Shown here: piece after piece, positions 1-6,154 of the stretch
Layout: the number at the start of each line of letters is the position of its first letter
How positions within the stretch are numbered: the first letter of the stretch is position 1
Source of the DNA: an uncultured Pseudomonas sp.
Lineage (GTDB): Bacteria; Pseudomonadota; Gammaproteobacteria; Pseudomonadales; Pseudomonadaceae
NCBI RefSeq assembly: GCF_946885885.1
Contig: NZ_CAMPHN010000001.1
Span: 1-64,000 of the forward strand
DNA: 64,000 nucleotides
Reading direction: 5' to 3'
Notes under the pieces: model-generated
The model's database searches: none
Told to the model about the DNA's origin: nothing
What the model saw: the letters and a program-made list of their open reading frames with translations, nothing else
Translations under genes and position numbers: made by a program

Positions 1-50
1 GGCTTGGGATAGAGGTAGACCTTTTGCACCTTGGCGTCGGGACGCATCAT
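1..50 (-). pseudogene. tnpB: IS66-type tnpB, 5' fragment (continues off the left edge)
   Basis: The minus strand from position 50 leftward reads MMRPDAKVQKVYLYPK. This matches the start of the IS66-family accessory protein TnpB (Orf2), whose N terminus typically carries the KVYLYPKPVD motif. The upstream minus-strand sequence gives a frame ending in TGA that overlaps this ATG, as expected for the tnpA-tnpB overlap of IS66 elements. Homology to IS66 stops near position 70, where unrelated transposase fragments begin. The upstream part of the element is therefore broken. Whether tnpB itself is intact cannot be judged because only 16 codons are in the window. Confidence 0.6.
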
Positions 51-149
51 CGTGGTGAGCTCCAGTAAGGGATGGGGGCTCAGCATCCAATGATCAGTGG
101 GCTATGGGCAGGTGGGGTTTATGGAGCGCTTACGGAGAGACTGACCCTG

Positions 150-245
150 CTACAGCGCTGGGCGGTGGAGACCGAGGCGCGCATCTGCCATAACAAAGCG
201 GCGGTGGCCCTGGCCAACAAACTGGTGCGGATCTGCTGGGCGTCC
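150..245 (+). pseudogene. IS110-family transposase C-terminal fragment
   Basis: The plus strand encodes NKAAVALANKLVRICWA within an open frame running from about 72 to 431. This resembles the C-terminal part of IS110-family transposases (N-x-AAVALANK-x-ARI-x-WA). The rest of the open frame does not continue the transposase. After about position 245 the same DNA reads as a different transposase on the other strand. It is a remnant fused to other insertion-sequence debris, not a working gene. Confidence 0.55.
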
Positions 246-249
246 TCCG

Positions 250-345
250 CTGGCCCGCCAGCGTTCTTCTTGGTGATCGATTTAATGCGAAGCCCAGGCG
301 TCGATCAGCGTTCCATCAACGCTGAAATGCGCGTTGTCGGTGCGC
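250..345 (-). pseudogene. IS5-type transposase fragment with a frameshift
   Basis: Read on the minus strand, this stretch gives TDNAHFSVDGTLIDAWASH and then, after skipping one base, KSITKKNAGGPA. The block HFSVDGTLIxAWASxKS is typical of IS5-type DDE transposases. A one-base insertion near position 288 breaks the frame, and neither end of the gene is present. It lies against the IS110-like fragment, so the left edge of the window is a mosaic of at least three dead elements. Confidence 0.6.
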
Positions 346-467
346 TCGGCCCCAAGGGGAGACGATTAGTTCAAATCTTTCGCTTCGCTCAGTTGCTGGG
401 AAGCTACAAGCACTGGCTAGTGGAGGTCTGATACAAAAATAGCGGACATAGCCGTAGTTCGGCTCGG

Positions 468-508
468 TAAACGGAGTTAGCGCTTTGACCGCGAATTAGC
501 CGTTAGGC
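468..508 (-). repeat. Truncated attC site
   Basis: The minus strand carries the core GCCTAAC at 508-502 at the end of the STM3941-type gene, whose stop lies at 496-498. A matching GTTRRRY end is not found before the insertion-sequence debris. A further CGCTAAC-like stretch is at 482-476. The site looks cut by rearrangement, which would leave the last cassette immobile. Confidence 0.4.
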
Positions 509-1044
509 AGGGATTCGTATTGATACAAATACTGTTCGCATAACTTGCATAGCTCTTCAAAGCTTATTTTTAAACTATTGGCGGTTATAACTATCGGGCT
601 GCCGCACAAATTATTGTTAGCCTTTGCTGTGTAACTATTAAATTTCCCGCAGGCTTCGATATATTTTCTGGGGTCATGTAAATGCACTGCCAGCAGTTTT
701 TGACGGCGTATTTTACAGGTAGAGAATCCTGAGACTTCACTCCAGGGTGTAAACGTATTTGCGCCTATGTGAAAAATAGTGATCCCATCACTGCTTAGTT
801 CGAGAGCAGGCTTTCTGGAGAAAAGCCTCCAGAACCCTAAAACTACGCCTAGGCCGAAGAAGCTAACAGTCGCGACGCCTATCCCATATGCGAGAATAAT
901 GCTATTGAAAGTGCGCTGGGATTCTATCTCTGCCGGTTTAAGTGGCAACATCCAAACTCCGGCAGCAATGCAGCCCAAACTGATCGCGATAAGCAGAATG
1001 ATTTTTGTGCGACTAGCTTCGATGATTTGTTTTTCAAGGGTCAT
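496..1044 (-). CDS. STM3941-family membrane protein (integron cassette gene)
   Basis: With the start at 1044 the product is 182 residues beginning MTLEKQIIEASRTK. That start matches the family and has GGAA about 9 bases upstream; the open frame itself extends to 1128. Two hydrophobic helices lie near residues 15-35 and 50-75. A soluble C-terminal half follows with TPWSEVSGF, HLHDPRKYIE and CGSPIVITANSLKISFEEL, which I recognise as the STM3941 family, of unknown function and often found in integron cassettes. The stop falls inside the attC remnant. No biochemical role can be given. Confidence 0.75.
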   Translation of the reverse strand: MTLEKQIIEASRTKIILLIAISLGCIAAGVWMLPLKPAEIESQRTFNSIILAYGIGVATVSFFGLGVVLGFWRLFSRKPALELSSDGITIFHIGANTFTPWSEVSGFSTCKIRRQKLLAVHLHDPRKYIEACGKFNSYTAKANNNLCGSPIVITANSLKISFEELCKLCEQYLYQYESLPNG

Positions 1045-1143
1045 GGGAATGTTTCCGCAGTATTTGACGAATAGATCAACTCGTTTATCGATCCCTTGGT
1101 GCGCTTGATTCATTTCGTTGTCTAGCACTGATTTTCATAAGTC

Positions 1144-1150
1144 ATCTAAC
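1144..1150 (-). repeat. Isolated attC core (GTTAGAT)
   Basis: On the minus strand GTTAGAT fits the GTTRRRY right core of a cassette site and lies about 100 bp upstream of the STM3941 start. The partner RYYYAAC core expected just after the next gene's stop at 1220 is missing. The attC between these two genes therefore looks half lost, which could have locked the neighbouring cassettes together. Confidence 0.35.
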
Positions 1151-1219
1151 GAGAAACTAAAGGTATGGACTTTGCTAATTTCAGTGAGCCAGCTAGCGAT
1201 TTATTGCTGCCCGAAGGAT

Positions 1220-1696
1220 TTATTGAACATAAAACTCCTTCTCAACTACAACTTTTCCGTTTCGCAAAACCTGAAATACCCAAGTGCCGGACTTGGCTTC
1301 CCATGGGTGGTCAAGTGTGTAAGAGAAATATTGGTCAGCGCTAGGTGATATTTCAAGATGTTCGCTGTCAATCTTCGTGCTTCTTCCTGTCTTTGGGTTG
1401 GTGAGTCCTTTGCCTGGGAATATTATGATTTCTTCGATTTCCACCGTGGCTTCTGGGGATGTTTCATTTAACCTATATGCCATACCGAATTCAATACCTG
1501 CCTTGTTTGGTACGTGCTGAGTTTTTTTGGTTATATTCCACTCTTCAATTAAATGCTTTTCTCCGGAAACTAATACGTCGCTCGATTCTGTCTGGGTAAC
1601 TACGTTGTTAGCTATACCATAACTGATTATTTCAGCGCCGTACTCCGAACAGCCTGTGAGAATCAGGGTTATCAAAATCCCTATAGCCGTTTTCAT
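1220..1696 (-). CDS. DUF3859-type lipoprotein (cassette gene)
   Basis: The product is 158 residues and begins MKTAIGILITLILTGCSEY, a lipoprotein signal peptide with lipobox LTGC, so the mature protein is probably membrane-anchored. The remainder (GIEFGMAYRL near residue 65, then DHPWEAKSGTWVFQVL and a final KEFYV) matches the DUF3859 pattern of a beta-rich extracytoplasmic domain. Function is unknown. It begins 3 bp after the stop of the 96-residue gene on the same strand, so the two are probably co-transcribed. Confidence 0.7.
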   Translation of the reverse strand: MKTAIGILITLILTGCSEYGAEIISYGIANNVVTQTESSDVLVSGEKHLIEEWNITKKTQHVPNKAGIEFGMAYRLNETSPEATVEIEEIIIFPGKGLTNPKTGRSTKIDSEHLEISPSADQYFSYTLDHPWEAKSGTWVFQVLRNGKVVVEKEFYVQ

Positions 1697-1699
1697 GCG

Positions 1700-1990
1700 T
1701 TATTTTTCCTTCTGGTATTTATTTTTATCGACTTTAGTGACTGATTTAGCAATTTTCTGCGCACAGGCAGTCGTGCTCTTAATCTGGCGAGTATAAATAT
1801 TCCAGGTAACGCTTCTGGTAAATATATCTGGCGAGTCATGGGACTCAAAAAGCTCAGACCAAATCTCATGTCCGTGTATCAAATTTGCAGGAGCAAGTTC
1901 ATAACCAACCTGCTCGTCATAATAGGCAAGTGACAGATATCGCTGGGCAATGTATCTGATGTCACGTTCCAGCAGTGGAACGAGGCTCAC
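1700..1990 (-). CDS. Hypothetical protein, 96 residues (cassette gene)
   Basis: I do not recognise this protein. It begins MSLVPLLERDIRYIAQRYLS, is aromatic-rich in the middle and ends in a lysine-rich tail. There is no signal peptide or membrane helix. Its first 29 bases overlap the end of the upstream 191-codon frame (1962-2537), which suggests translational coupling, and the DUF3859 lipoprotein gene follows 3 bp later. The three genes may form one multi-gene cassette, since no attC separates them. Confidence 0.5.
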   Translation of the reverse strand: MSLVPLLERDIRYIAQRYLSLAYYDEQVGYELAPANLIHGHEIWSELFESHDSPDIFTRSVTWNIYTRQIKSTTACAQKIAKSVTKVDKNKYQKEK

Positions 1991-2516
1991 CTTGCTCGGA
2001 AAGGTATCTCATGACTTCGTACTCGGCTCCAAGATACGCAAACAATTCGTTACCCAATGGCTCTGAGGCTTGAATGTGTAGAACCAAGTATTCGATGTAG
2101 AGCAAGTCGAAGCCAGAGCCGTTTTCCAAGTGCAAGCGCTCGCTGCCAATAACATGAACCTGCGGCTGTTCGTATCTCGTAAAAAATAACGTGGGGCATT
2201 CGTCGACCTGGTGCCATTTATAACTTCCGTAGGTCGGCGTATCCAGTGCCTCCTCTAACGCAGCCTTCGAAGCCTGGTGTACGAAGGCTAGTGCCAGCTC
2301 TTTGGACGGGAATGCCTCCACTCGGTCAACGTATTGAGTCAGTCCGTCGTAGTCGTACAGATCGCGCGACGCCACGACAACATATGAATTTCCCTGTAGA
2401 CGCCTGCGTTCAGTCTGTAATCCATACTCGACAGCCGCAATAAAGGAAGTAACGTATCTCCCGCTCCAGCTCGGCAAGATGGTACTGGCGGAAACTAGTG
2501 TGTTTTTGGTATTCAT
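1962..2516 (-). CDS. Hypothetical protein (cassette gene)
   Basis: The open frame reaches 2537. Starting at the internal ATG at 2516 (MNTKNTLVSAS) gives 184 residues, and the choice between the two starts is uncertain. I recognise no domain. The sequence is soluble in character, with a mixed alpha/beta pattern (SYVVVASRDLYDYDG, then FVHQASKAALEEAL). It is the first gene of a three-gene block that begins about 60 bp from the attC at 2578-2652. Cassette genes of this kind are often stress or defence factors, but nothing here shows that. Confidence 0.5.
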   Translation of the reverse strand: MNTKNTLVSASTILPSWSGRYVTSFIAAVEYGLQTERRRLQGNSYVVVASRDLYDYDGLTQYVDRVEAFPSKELALAFVHQASKAALEEALDTPTYGSYKWHQVDECPTLFFTRYEQPQVHVIGSERLHLENGSGFDLLYIEYLVLHIQASEPLGNELFAYLGAEYEVMRYLSEQGEPRSTAGT

Positions 2517-2577
2517 GCCACTTCCCGCAAAGTTCAACCGCGGGCCTCCGTTGTTGCCATAGTGTCTATGTGGTTTC

Positions 2578-2652
2578 GCCTAGCGTTTGGTTAAGACGCG
2601 GGCTTTAGCCCGTCGTAGTGATCGAAGCGAACGATTTGAACTTTTGTTAGGC
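2578..2652 (-). repeat. attC site, 75 bp
   Basis: On the minus strand the site runs from GCCTAAC (2652-2646) to GCTAGGC (2584-2578). The right core has C in place of the second T of GTTRRRY. The centre holds the self-complementary block GGGCTAAAGCCC. The same arms recur at 3939-4014. It directly follows the stop of the 222-residue gene at 2654. Confidence 0.8.
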
Positions 2653-2653
2653 C

Positions 2654-3322
2654 TCATGCTAGCGCTAGGCCAAGCAAGTGGAGGACGGTGCTGCCGACCA
2701 TTATGCCAACTGCGCATAGTGCCGGCAGCACGCACAGCCACCAAACCCAAACGCGCGCCCCTGAAAAGAATGAAATTGCTTGGTTTTTAGAGGCGAACTT
2801 GGAAGAGCGTGTGACCAAAAAATGATCCAGACCTTGACCACTAACGTGTGCGTGCTTCCTAAGAATCGCAGCAAGAGTCGACGCTTTGCCCAGCTCCCAA
2901 AAAACAAAAACCACAGCGGATACAATCATCGATAGTGCTGCAAATGCTTCCGCGGTTGGCGGTATCCATTGTCGCGTGAATCCCCAAATAGCAAAAAATA
3001 CCGCGTACCCGGCGAGCTGCACCGTTTTGAAATGCTTTTCAGCGCTATCAAAGTTGAGCTCTACAAAGGCTTTATGTTTATCTAACTCTTGCCGCTCAAT
3101 CGTAAGCTGCTCGCGTACCTTTGCGTCGTGAGCTGATTGCGCATAAATAGTGTTAGTTACGCCTGGGGCTTTAACTTGTGCGCTGACGTAATTGAATACA
3201 GTCTCAAGTTGCGCGGTCATTCGCTGTCGATCCGGCTGTTGGACTGGTTTGCTCGTATCTCGCAGATCCTCTATTACGGCGTGTAAGTCTGTGAGAATTT
3301 GCTGAGGATTAAGTAGGGGCAT
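2654..3322 (-). CDS. Hypothetical membrane protein (cassette gene)
   Basis: This 222-residue protein has a soluble N-terminal half, probably helical (residues 1-100, with a charged stretch around QLTIERQELDKHKAF). Hydrophobic segments follow near residues 100-115, 125-145 and 190-215. I recognise no family. The stop codon lies 1 bp from the attC core, which marks it as a single-gene cassette. The hydrophobic C terminus suggests an inner-membrane location with the N-terminal half in the cytoplasm, which is inference only. Confidence 0.6.
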   Translation of the reverse strand: MPLLNPQQILTDLHAVIEDLRDTSKPVQQPDRQRMTAQLETVFNYVSAQVKAPGVTNTIYAQSAHDAKVREQLTIERQELDKHKAFVELNFDSAEKHFKTVQLAGYAVFFAIWGFTRQWIPPTAEAFAALSMIVSAVVFVFWELGKASTLAAILRKHAHVSGQGLDHFLVTRSSKFASKNQAISFFSGARVWVWWLCVLPALCAVGIMVGSTVLHLLGLALA

Positions 3323-3332
3323 GATTAATGAG

Positions 3333-3408
3333 GCCTAACGATTAAGATAAGGGGCTGCGGAACGCCGTCCCAGCGAACGAAGTGAGCGGTTTCAGCGCAT
3401 TGTTAGCC
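3333..3408 (-). repeat. attC site, 76 bp, both cores intact
   Basis: Minus-strand cores are GGCTAAC (3408-3402) and GTTAGGC (3339-3333), both perfect fits to RYYYAAC and GTTRRRY. The stop codon of the 173-residue gene (3403-3405) lies inside the left core. This is the best-preserved site of the array. Confidence 0.88.
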
Positions 3409-3924
3409 ATTGCTGCGGATTTTCTCTTTGAGCATTTTTAGCACTGCCTTTTCCGGCTTTATTGTTTTTGTGGAGCCATTTGTGCAGTGAATTGTAATTC
3501 GAAGGGTCATTATGTCGAGGCTCGTGAATATGAATTCGTGGCAGATACTGTTTATCCAGGTTCTCTCGTTGTCCAATGGGAACCCATAGAGAGCCTGCTC
3601 ACCGTCATTTATTAATTTTGGCACACCGGCACAATGCTCGGCAGGTGTGCATTTTATTATTGCGTAGCGTTTCTTGAGCAGCCCGACTTTGATTCCGATA
3701 TTAGATATTGTTGCGGGTCGCCCACCTATGTTGGTGATCATGATGGATATGAGATTTTCATTCGGTAGACCTCCACCAGCCACAACTCGATGGCCGCACC
3801 ATGCGTTTATTTTAATTTTTTGAGAGGTGCTTGCTAGATAAAGCGCAGTGACAACTGCTGCAACAGACCCGAACGCAGAGGCCCAATCAGCTACTGATCC
3901 CCAGTTTAATGTTTCAAGAGACAT
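3403..3924 (-). CDS. Hypothetical membrane-anchored protein (cassette gene)
   Basis: The 173-residue product has one N-terminal hydrophobic helix near residues 12-30 (ASAFGSVAAVVTALYLA) and then a beta-rich domain containing ISIMITNIGGRPATISNIGI. The pattern resembles small single-helix proteins with an immunoglobulin-like outer or cytoplasmic domain that are common in integron cassettes. No function is known to me. Four cysteines are scattered in the domain (for example CTPAEHC). The stop codon is part of the attC core at 3402-3408. Confidence 0.6.
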   Translation of the reverse strand: MSLETLNWGSVADWASAFGSVAAVVTALYLASTSQKIKINAWCGHRVVAGGGLPNENLISIMITNIGGRPATISNIGIKVGLLKKRYAIIKCTPAEHCAGVPKLINDGEQALYGFPLDNERTWINSICHEFIFTSLDIMTLRITIHCTNGSTKTIKPEKAVLKMLKEKIRSNG

Positions 3925-3938
3925 ATGACCCTCTGGGT

Positions 3939-4014
3939 GGCTAACGTTTGGTTAAGGGGAGGGCTTTAGCCCGTCCCAGCGAGCGAAGCGAGTGATTTGA
4001 ACTAGTTGTTAGAG
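3939..4014 (-). repeat. attC site, 76 bp
   Basis: Minus-strand cores are CTCTAAC (4014-4008, first base off consensus) and GTTAGCC (3945-3939). The interior shares TTGAACTAGT/TGGTTAAG-like arms and the GGGCTTTAGCCC palindrome with the site at 2578-2652, so the two belong to one attC subfamily. Confidence 0.82.
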
Positions 4015-4020
4015 GTTGCG

Positions 4021-4839
4021 TTACTCGGGGTCAAATGTATGTTCTTCATGATAACGAAGGATGGTGTACATTTTTGCTACGCCATTTATTGTTTGAACCT
4101 CAACATCGACCACATATGCAAGCTTGTGCCAAGGCTTCGAGAAACGTTCGTCACCCGCTAGCATGGCTTCTTTCACTGCATTATTTTCAAATATTACTTT
4201 CAGTGGCTTCTTGGAGATGTCTTCGATAGTTGCTTTGTCGCCAGTATGTGACTCGCTATCAAATTTGGTTTGATACCAATACATTACTTTATTTTTTTGA
4301 ATGTGATCATCTGGCTCTACAAGACGCTCTAGCTGCCGTTGAATAGTGTTCTGAGCAGCATTGGCTTCTTGAGAGTTTATGAAGAACTGATTAATTACAG
4401 TGCCGCCATCAGATACAGTGAAGTTCAGCTGAGAGCCATTGTCTTTTGCTACAGGCTCTAGGATGTTGCTCCATTGTTTTAAGTCTTGTTTGGAAACTTC
4501 TTTTGGTGGGGTGTCAATTTTGCCAAGTAGCCAGTCTATGACTGCTTTGGCTTGGGTAGTCCACTCTGATAGTGAACCTCCACTCCAGACCAATGGAACA
4601 ATTGGCATTGTTAGCGCCACAAGCTCAACAATTATTGAACCTGTACGAACCTCTTTTATGTAGAGTTCTGTGCTCGCGTTATAGTCTTGGTTGGTTTCCG
4701 ACTCGATAAATCGCTGATACTGCTGGTTGATGCCAAGCAGGGACATCGTGAGGTCAGTTAGCACAACTGGTTTTTGGTTATTAATTTTGATTTCAAGCTT
4801 CTGGCTGAAATCAATTTCAATGACGTTACTGACTTCCAT
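4021..4839 (-). CDS. Hypothetical protein, 272 residues (cassette gene)
   Basis: I do not recognise this family. The N-terminal third is soluble. It is followed by a hydrophobic stretch near residues 60-85 (RTGSIIVELVALTMPIVPLV) that could be one membrane or amphipathic helix, then a charged C-terminal two thirds. The start at 4839 (MEVSNVIEIDFSQ) is followed by a clean frame to a stop 6 bp from the attC. It is a one-gene cassette. A role in defence or stress is possible for cassette cargo but is not shown. Confidence 0.6.
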   Translation of the reverse strand: MEVSNVIEIDFSQKLEIKINNQKPVVLTDLTMSLLGINQQYQRFIESETNQDYNASTELYIKEVRTGSIIVELVALTMPIVPLVWSGGSLSEWTTQAKAVIDWLLGKIDTPPKEVSKQDLKQWSNILEPVAKDNGSQLNFTVSDGGTVINQFFINSQEANAAQNTIQRQLERLVEPDDHIQKNKVMYWYQTKFDSESHTGDKATIEDISKKPLKVIFENNAVKEAMLAGDERFSKPWHKLAYVVDVEVQTINGVAKMYTILRYHEEHTFDPE

Positions 4840-4846
4840 AAGTAAC

Positions 4847-4903
4847 CTCTAACGTCTGGTTAAGGGGCGGGCTTTAGCCGTCCCGGTGAGCGCCTTGTTG
4901 GGC
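4847..4903 (-). repeat. attC site, 57 bp (short form)
   Basis: Minus-strand cores are GCCCAAC (4903-4897) and GTTAGAG (4853-4847, last base off consensus). The site keeps the GGCTAAAGCCC centre but has lost about 20 bp of one arm compared with the 76 bp sites, so it may be less active. Confidence 0.75.
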
Positions 4904-4907
4904 AACA

Positions 4908-5768
4908 CTACTTACTTACATTGTGTTCTCTAAAACCATTGAGCCAGTCAATGTATTGAGATTCGCTAGGGATTAGACCGCTTTTACGAGGTGAGGCAAA
5001 GTCAGCTGTACTGACATTTGGTGCGTTGTTGCCGAACTTCTTGGTGAATACTTTATGAATGCGCTTTCCATGCTCGACAAGATCGGCGCACAGGAGTGTG
5101 CTAAAAAATATGATGTCGTCGGAGTAGCTATGAATGGCTTCCACTAGATCAGGATATTCTTGATTAATGTCATTATTAGGAAGCGGTAGCCCAAAATAAT
5201 GTTGCGCCATTAGCTCGTTCGGTATTTCGCCATTTCCAAATTTTTGGGCTAGAGAGTCTCGTTTGGTGATTGAGTCTTTCAGGCCGATAAGAGACTGCTC
5301 TAAGACTGCCGCAAGTGCTAAGGGTCGGCCATGTGCCGAGATTTTATGGAAAAGAAGTTCTTGCAGTGTTTCGATTGGGGTTATAGGGGCCGGGAATGAC
5401 CTGAGGTCAGCAGTAAGATGGTATTGCCTTTTTTCATGTGACTTCTGGGTGGAAGGCTCTTCTTGAAATTTACGAAGTCTTTCTTTTTCTGTCATGAAGC
5501 TTTCGTACATTGGTTGTACGTGTTGTTTTTTTAGCGCAAGCACGACATTTGAAATGGTGAAAGAGACCATGATTGCGGCATTCGTATTGCGCAACTCTCT
5601 AAGTAATTCTTCGCGATTTTTGCTGCGCTCCACTATATGTTGAGCGCCAAGTGCGCCTCCGAATGCCCCTGTTAGCCCGCCGATGAAAGCAATAACGAAG
5701 GCTGAATTAACTACTTCCCAAGCGCTAGAGAGAAGGCTGCATAACTGGCTAATTATTTGGTCTGACAA
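4908..5768 (-). CDS. Hypothetical membrane protein, 286 residues (first cassette)
   Basis: The N terminus carries one or two hydrophobic helices with a glycine-rich stretch (residues about 20-45, AFIGGLTGAFGGALGAQ). A long, mostly helical soluble region follows. No domain is recognised. It is the cassette nearest the expected integrase side of the array. In a working integron that would make it the most recently captured and best expressed one, but the promoter and integrase are not visible here. Confidence 0.6.
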   Translation of the reverse strand: MSDQIISQLCSLLSSAWEVVNSAFVIAFIGGLTGAFGGALGAQHIVERSKNREELLRELRNTNAAIMVSFTISNVVLALKKQHVQPMYESFMTEKERLRKFQEEPSTQKSHEKRQYHLTADLRSFPAPITPIETLQELLFHKISAHGRPLALAAVLEQSLIGLKDSITKRDSLAQKFGNGEIPNELMAQHYFGLPLPNNDINQEYPDLVEAIHSYSDDIIFFSTLLCADLVEHGKRIHKVFTKKFGNNAPNVSTADFASPRKSGLIPSESQYIDWLNGFREHNVSK

Positions 5769-5823
5769 AATTTATGCCTCTTCAAAGTTCTTTATTAAGG
5801 CAGATTGCATTTAGCGCCTTGGT

Positions 5824-5830
5824 GCCCAAC
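5824..5830 (-). repeat. Right-hand cassette boundary core (GTTGGGC)
   Basis: On the minus strand GTTGGGC fits the GTTRRRY crossover core and marks the start of the first cassette, 56 bp upstream of its gene. The DNA to the right would be attI or another attC. I see no partner core there, and the composition changes within the next 100 bp. Confidence 0.5.
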
Positions 5831-6054
5831 TATAAATAGACACCAACTGGTGTAATAACGCTTTTGTCGGCGTGGTGGATAACATTCCTTGTCACTTTAC
5901 GCTCCCTGCCTGGAATGGGGGCTGTAGCGAGGTAGTGGGGGTTTTGGGAGGTTATACACCAATGCGATTTGCGGCGCACGGCGCGGTCGGGGTGGAGCGC
6001 CTATGGCCTTCCTGGCTCCTGCAGATTTCCTCCCGCACTCAGCCTTCCGAGTTC
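5831..6054. other. Intergenic stretch between the cassette array and nrdD
   Basis: No convincing gene is visible. A 73-codon open frame at 5872-6093 lacks a ribosome site and any recognisable motif, and it overlaps the nrdD control region. There is no integrase remnant that I can read on either strand. Confidence 0.5.
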
Positions 6055-6068
6055 TTGATCCTGGTCAA
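6055..6068 (+). promoter_or_regulatory. ANR/DNR (FNR-type) box upstream of nrdD
   Basis: TTGATCCTGGTCAA fits the FNR-type consensus TTGAT-N4-ATCAA with one mismatch. It lies 86 bp before the nrdD start. Anaerobic induction by ANR is expected for a class III ribonucleotide reductase. Confidence 0.7.
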
Positions 6069-6108
6069 TCTTGCGCCTGGGTTTCTCGCGTAACTTTCAC
6101 TGCATCTT

Positions 6109-6143
6109 GTGTTTTCGCTGAAGAAAACACCTATATGTAGTGT
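6109..6143 (+). promoter_or_regulatory. Inverted repeat and NrdR-like box
   Basis: An 8 bp inverted repeat (GTGTTTTC at 6109-6116, GAAAACAC at 6123-6130) is followed by ACACCTATATGTAGTGT (6127-6143). The second element is close to the NrdR box ACACWATATATWGTGT but one base longer. It ends just before the AAGGAGG ribosome site of nrdD, a position suited to repression by NrdR. Confidence 0.5.
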
Positions 6144-6154
6144 AAGGAGGCGCA

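Larger units (their letters stand above)
430..5830 (-). other. Integron cassette array without a visible integrase (CALIN-type)
   Basis: Eight minus-strand genes of mostly unknown function lie head to tail. Four of the gaps carry 57 to 76 bp imperfect palindromes bounded by RYYYAAC and GTTRRRY cores, the hallmark of attC recombination sites. Gene stops lie inside or within a few bases of the attC, as in true cassettes. For minus-strand cassettes the integrase should lie to the right of 5830, but nrdD is the next gene there. No tyrosine recombinase frame is visible in the window. The array is bounded on the left by insertion-sequence debris. Base composition looks clearly lower in GC than the genes to the right. 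Confidence 0.85.

Noticed and set aside
1165..1344. Plus-strand open frame beginning MDFANFSEPASDLLLPEGF
   Set aside because: It overlaps the lipoprotein gene on the other strand and has no clear ribosome site. It may still be a cassette remnant but cannot be supported.
430..5830. Considered a CRISPR array because of regularly spaced repeats
   Set aside because: Repeats are 57 to 76 bp imperfect palindromes separated by whole genes, with GTTRRRY cores. They are attC sites, not CRISPR repeats.
5872..6093. 73-codon open frame between the cassette array and nrdD, considered as an integrase remnant or small gene
   Set aside because: No recombinase motif and no ribosome site, and it overlaps the FNR-type box of nrdD.
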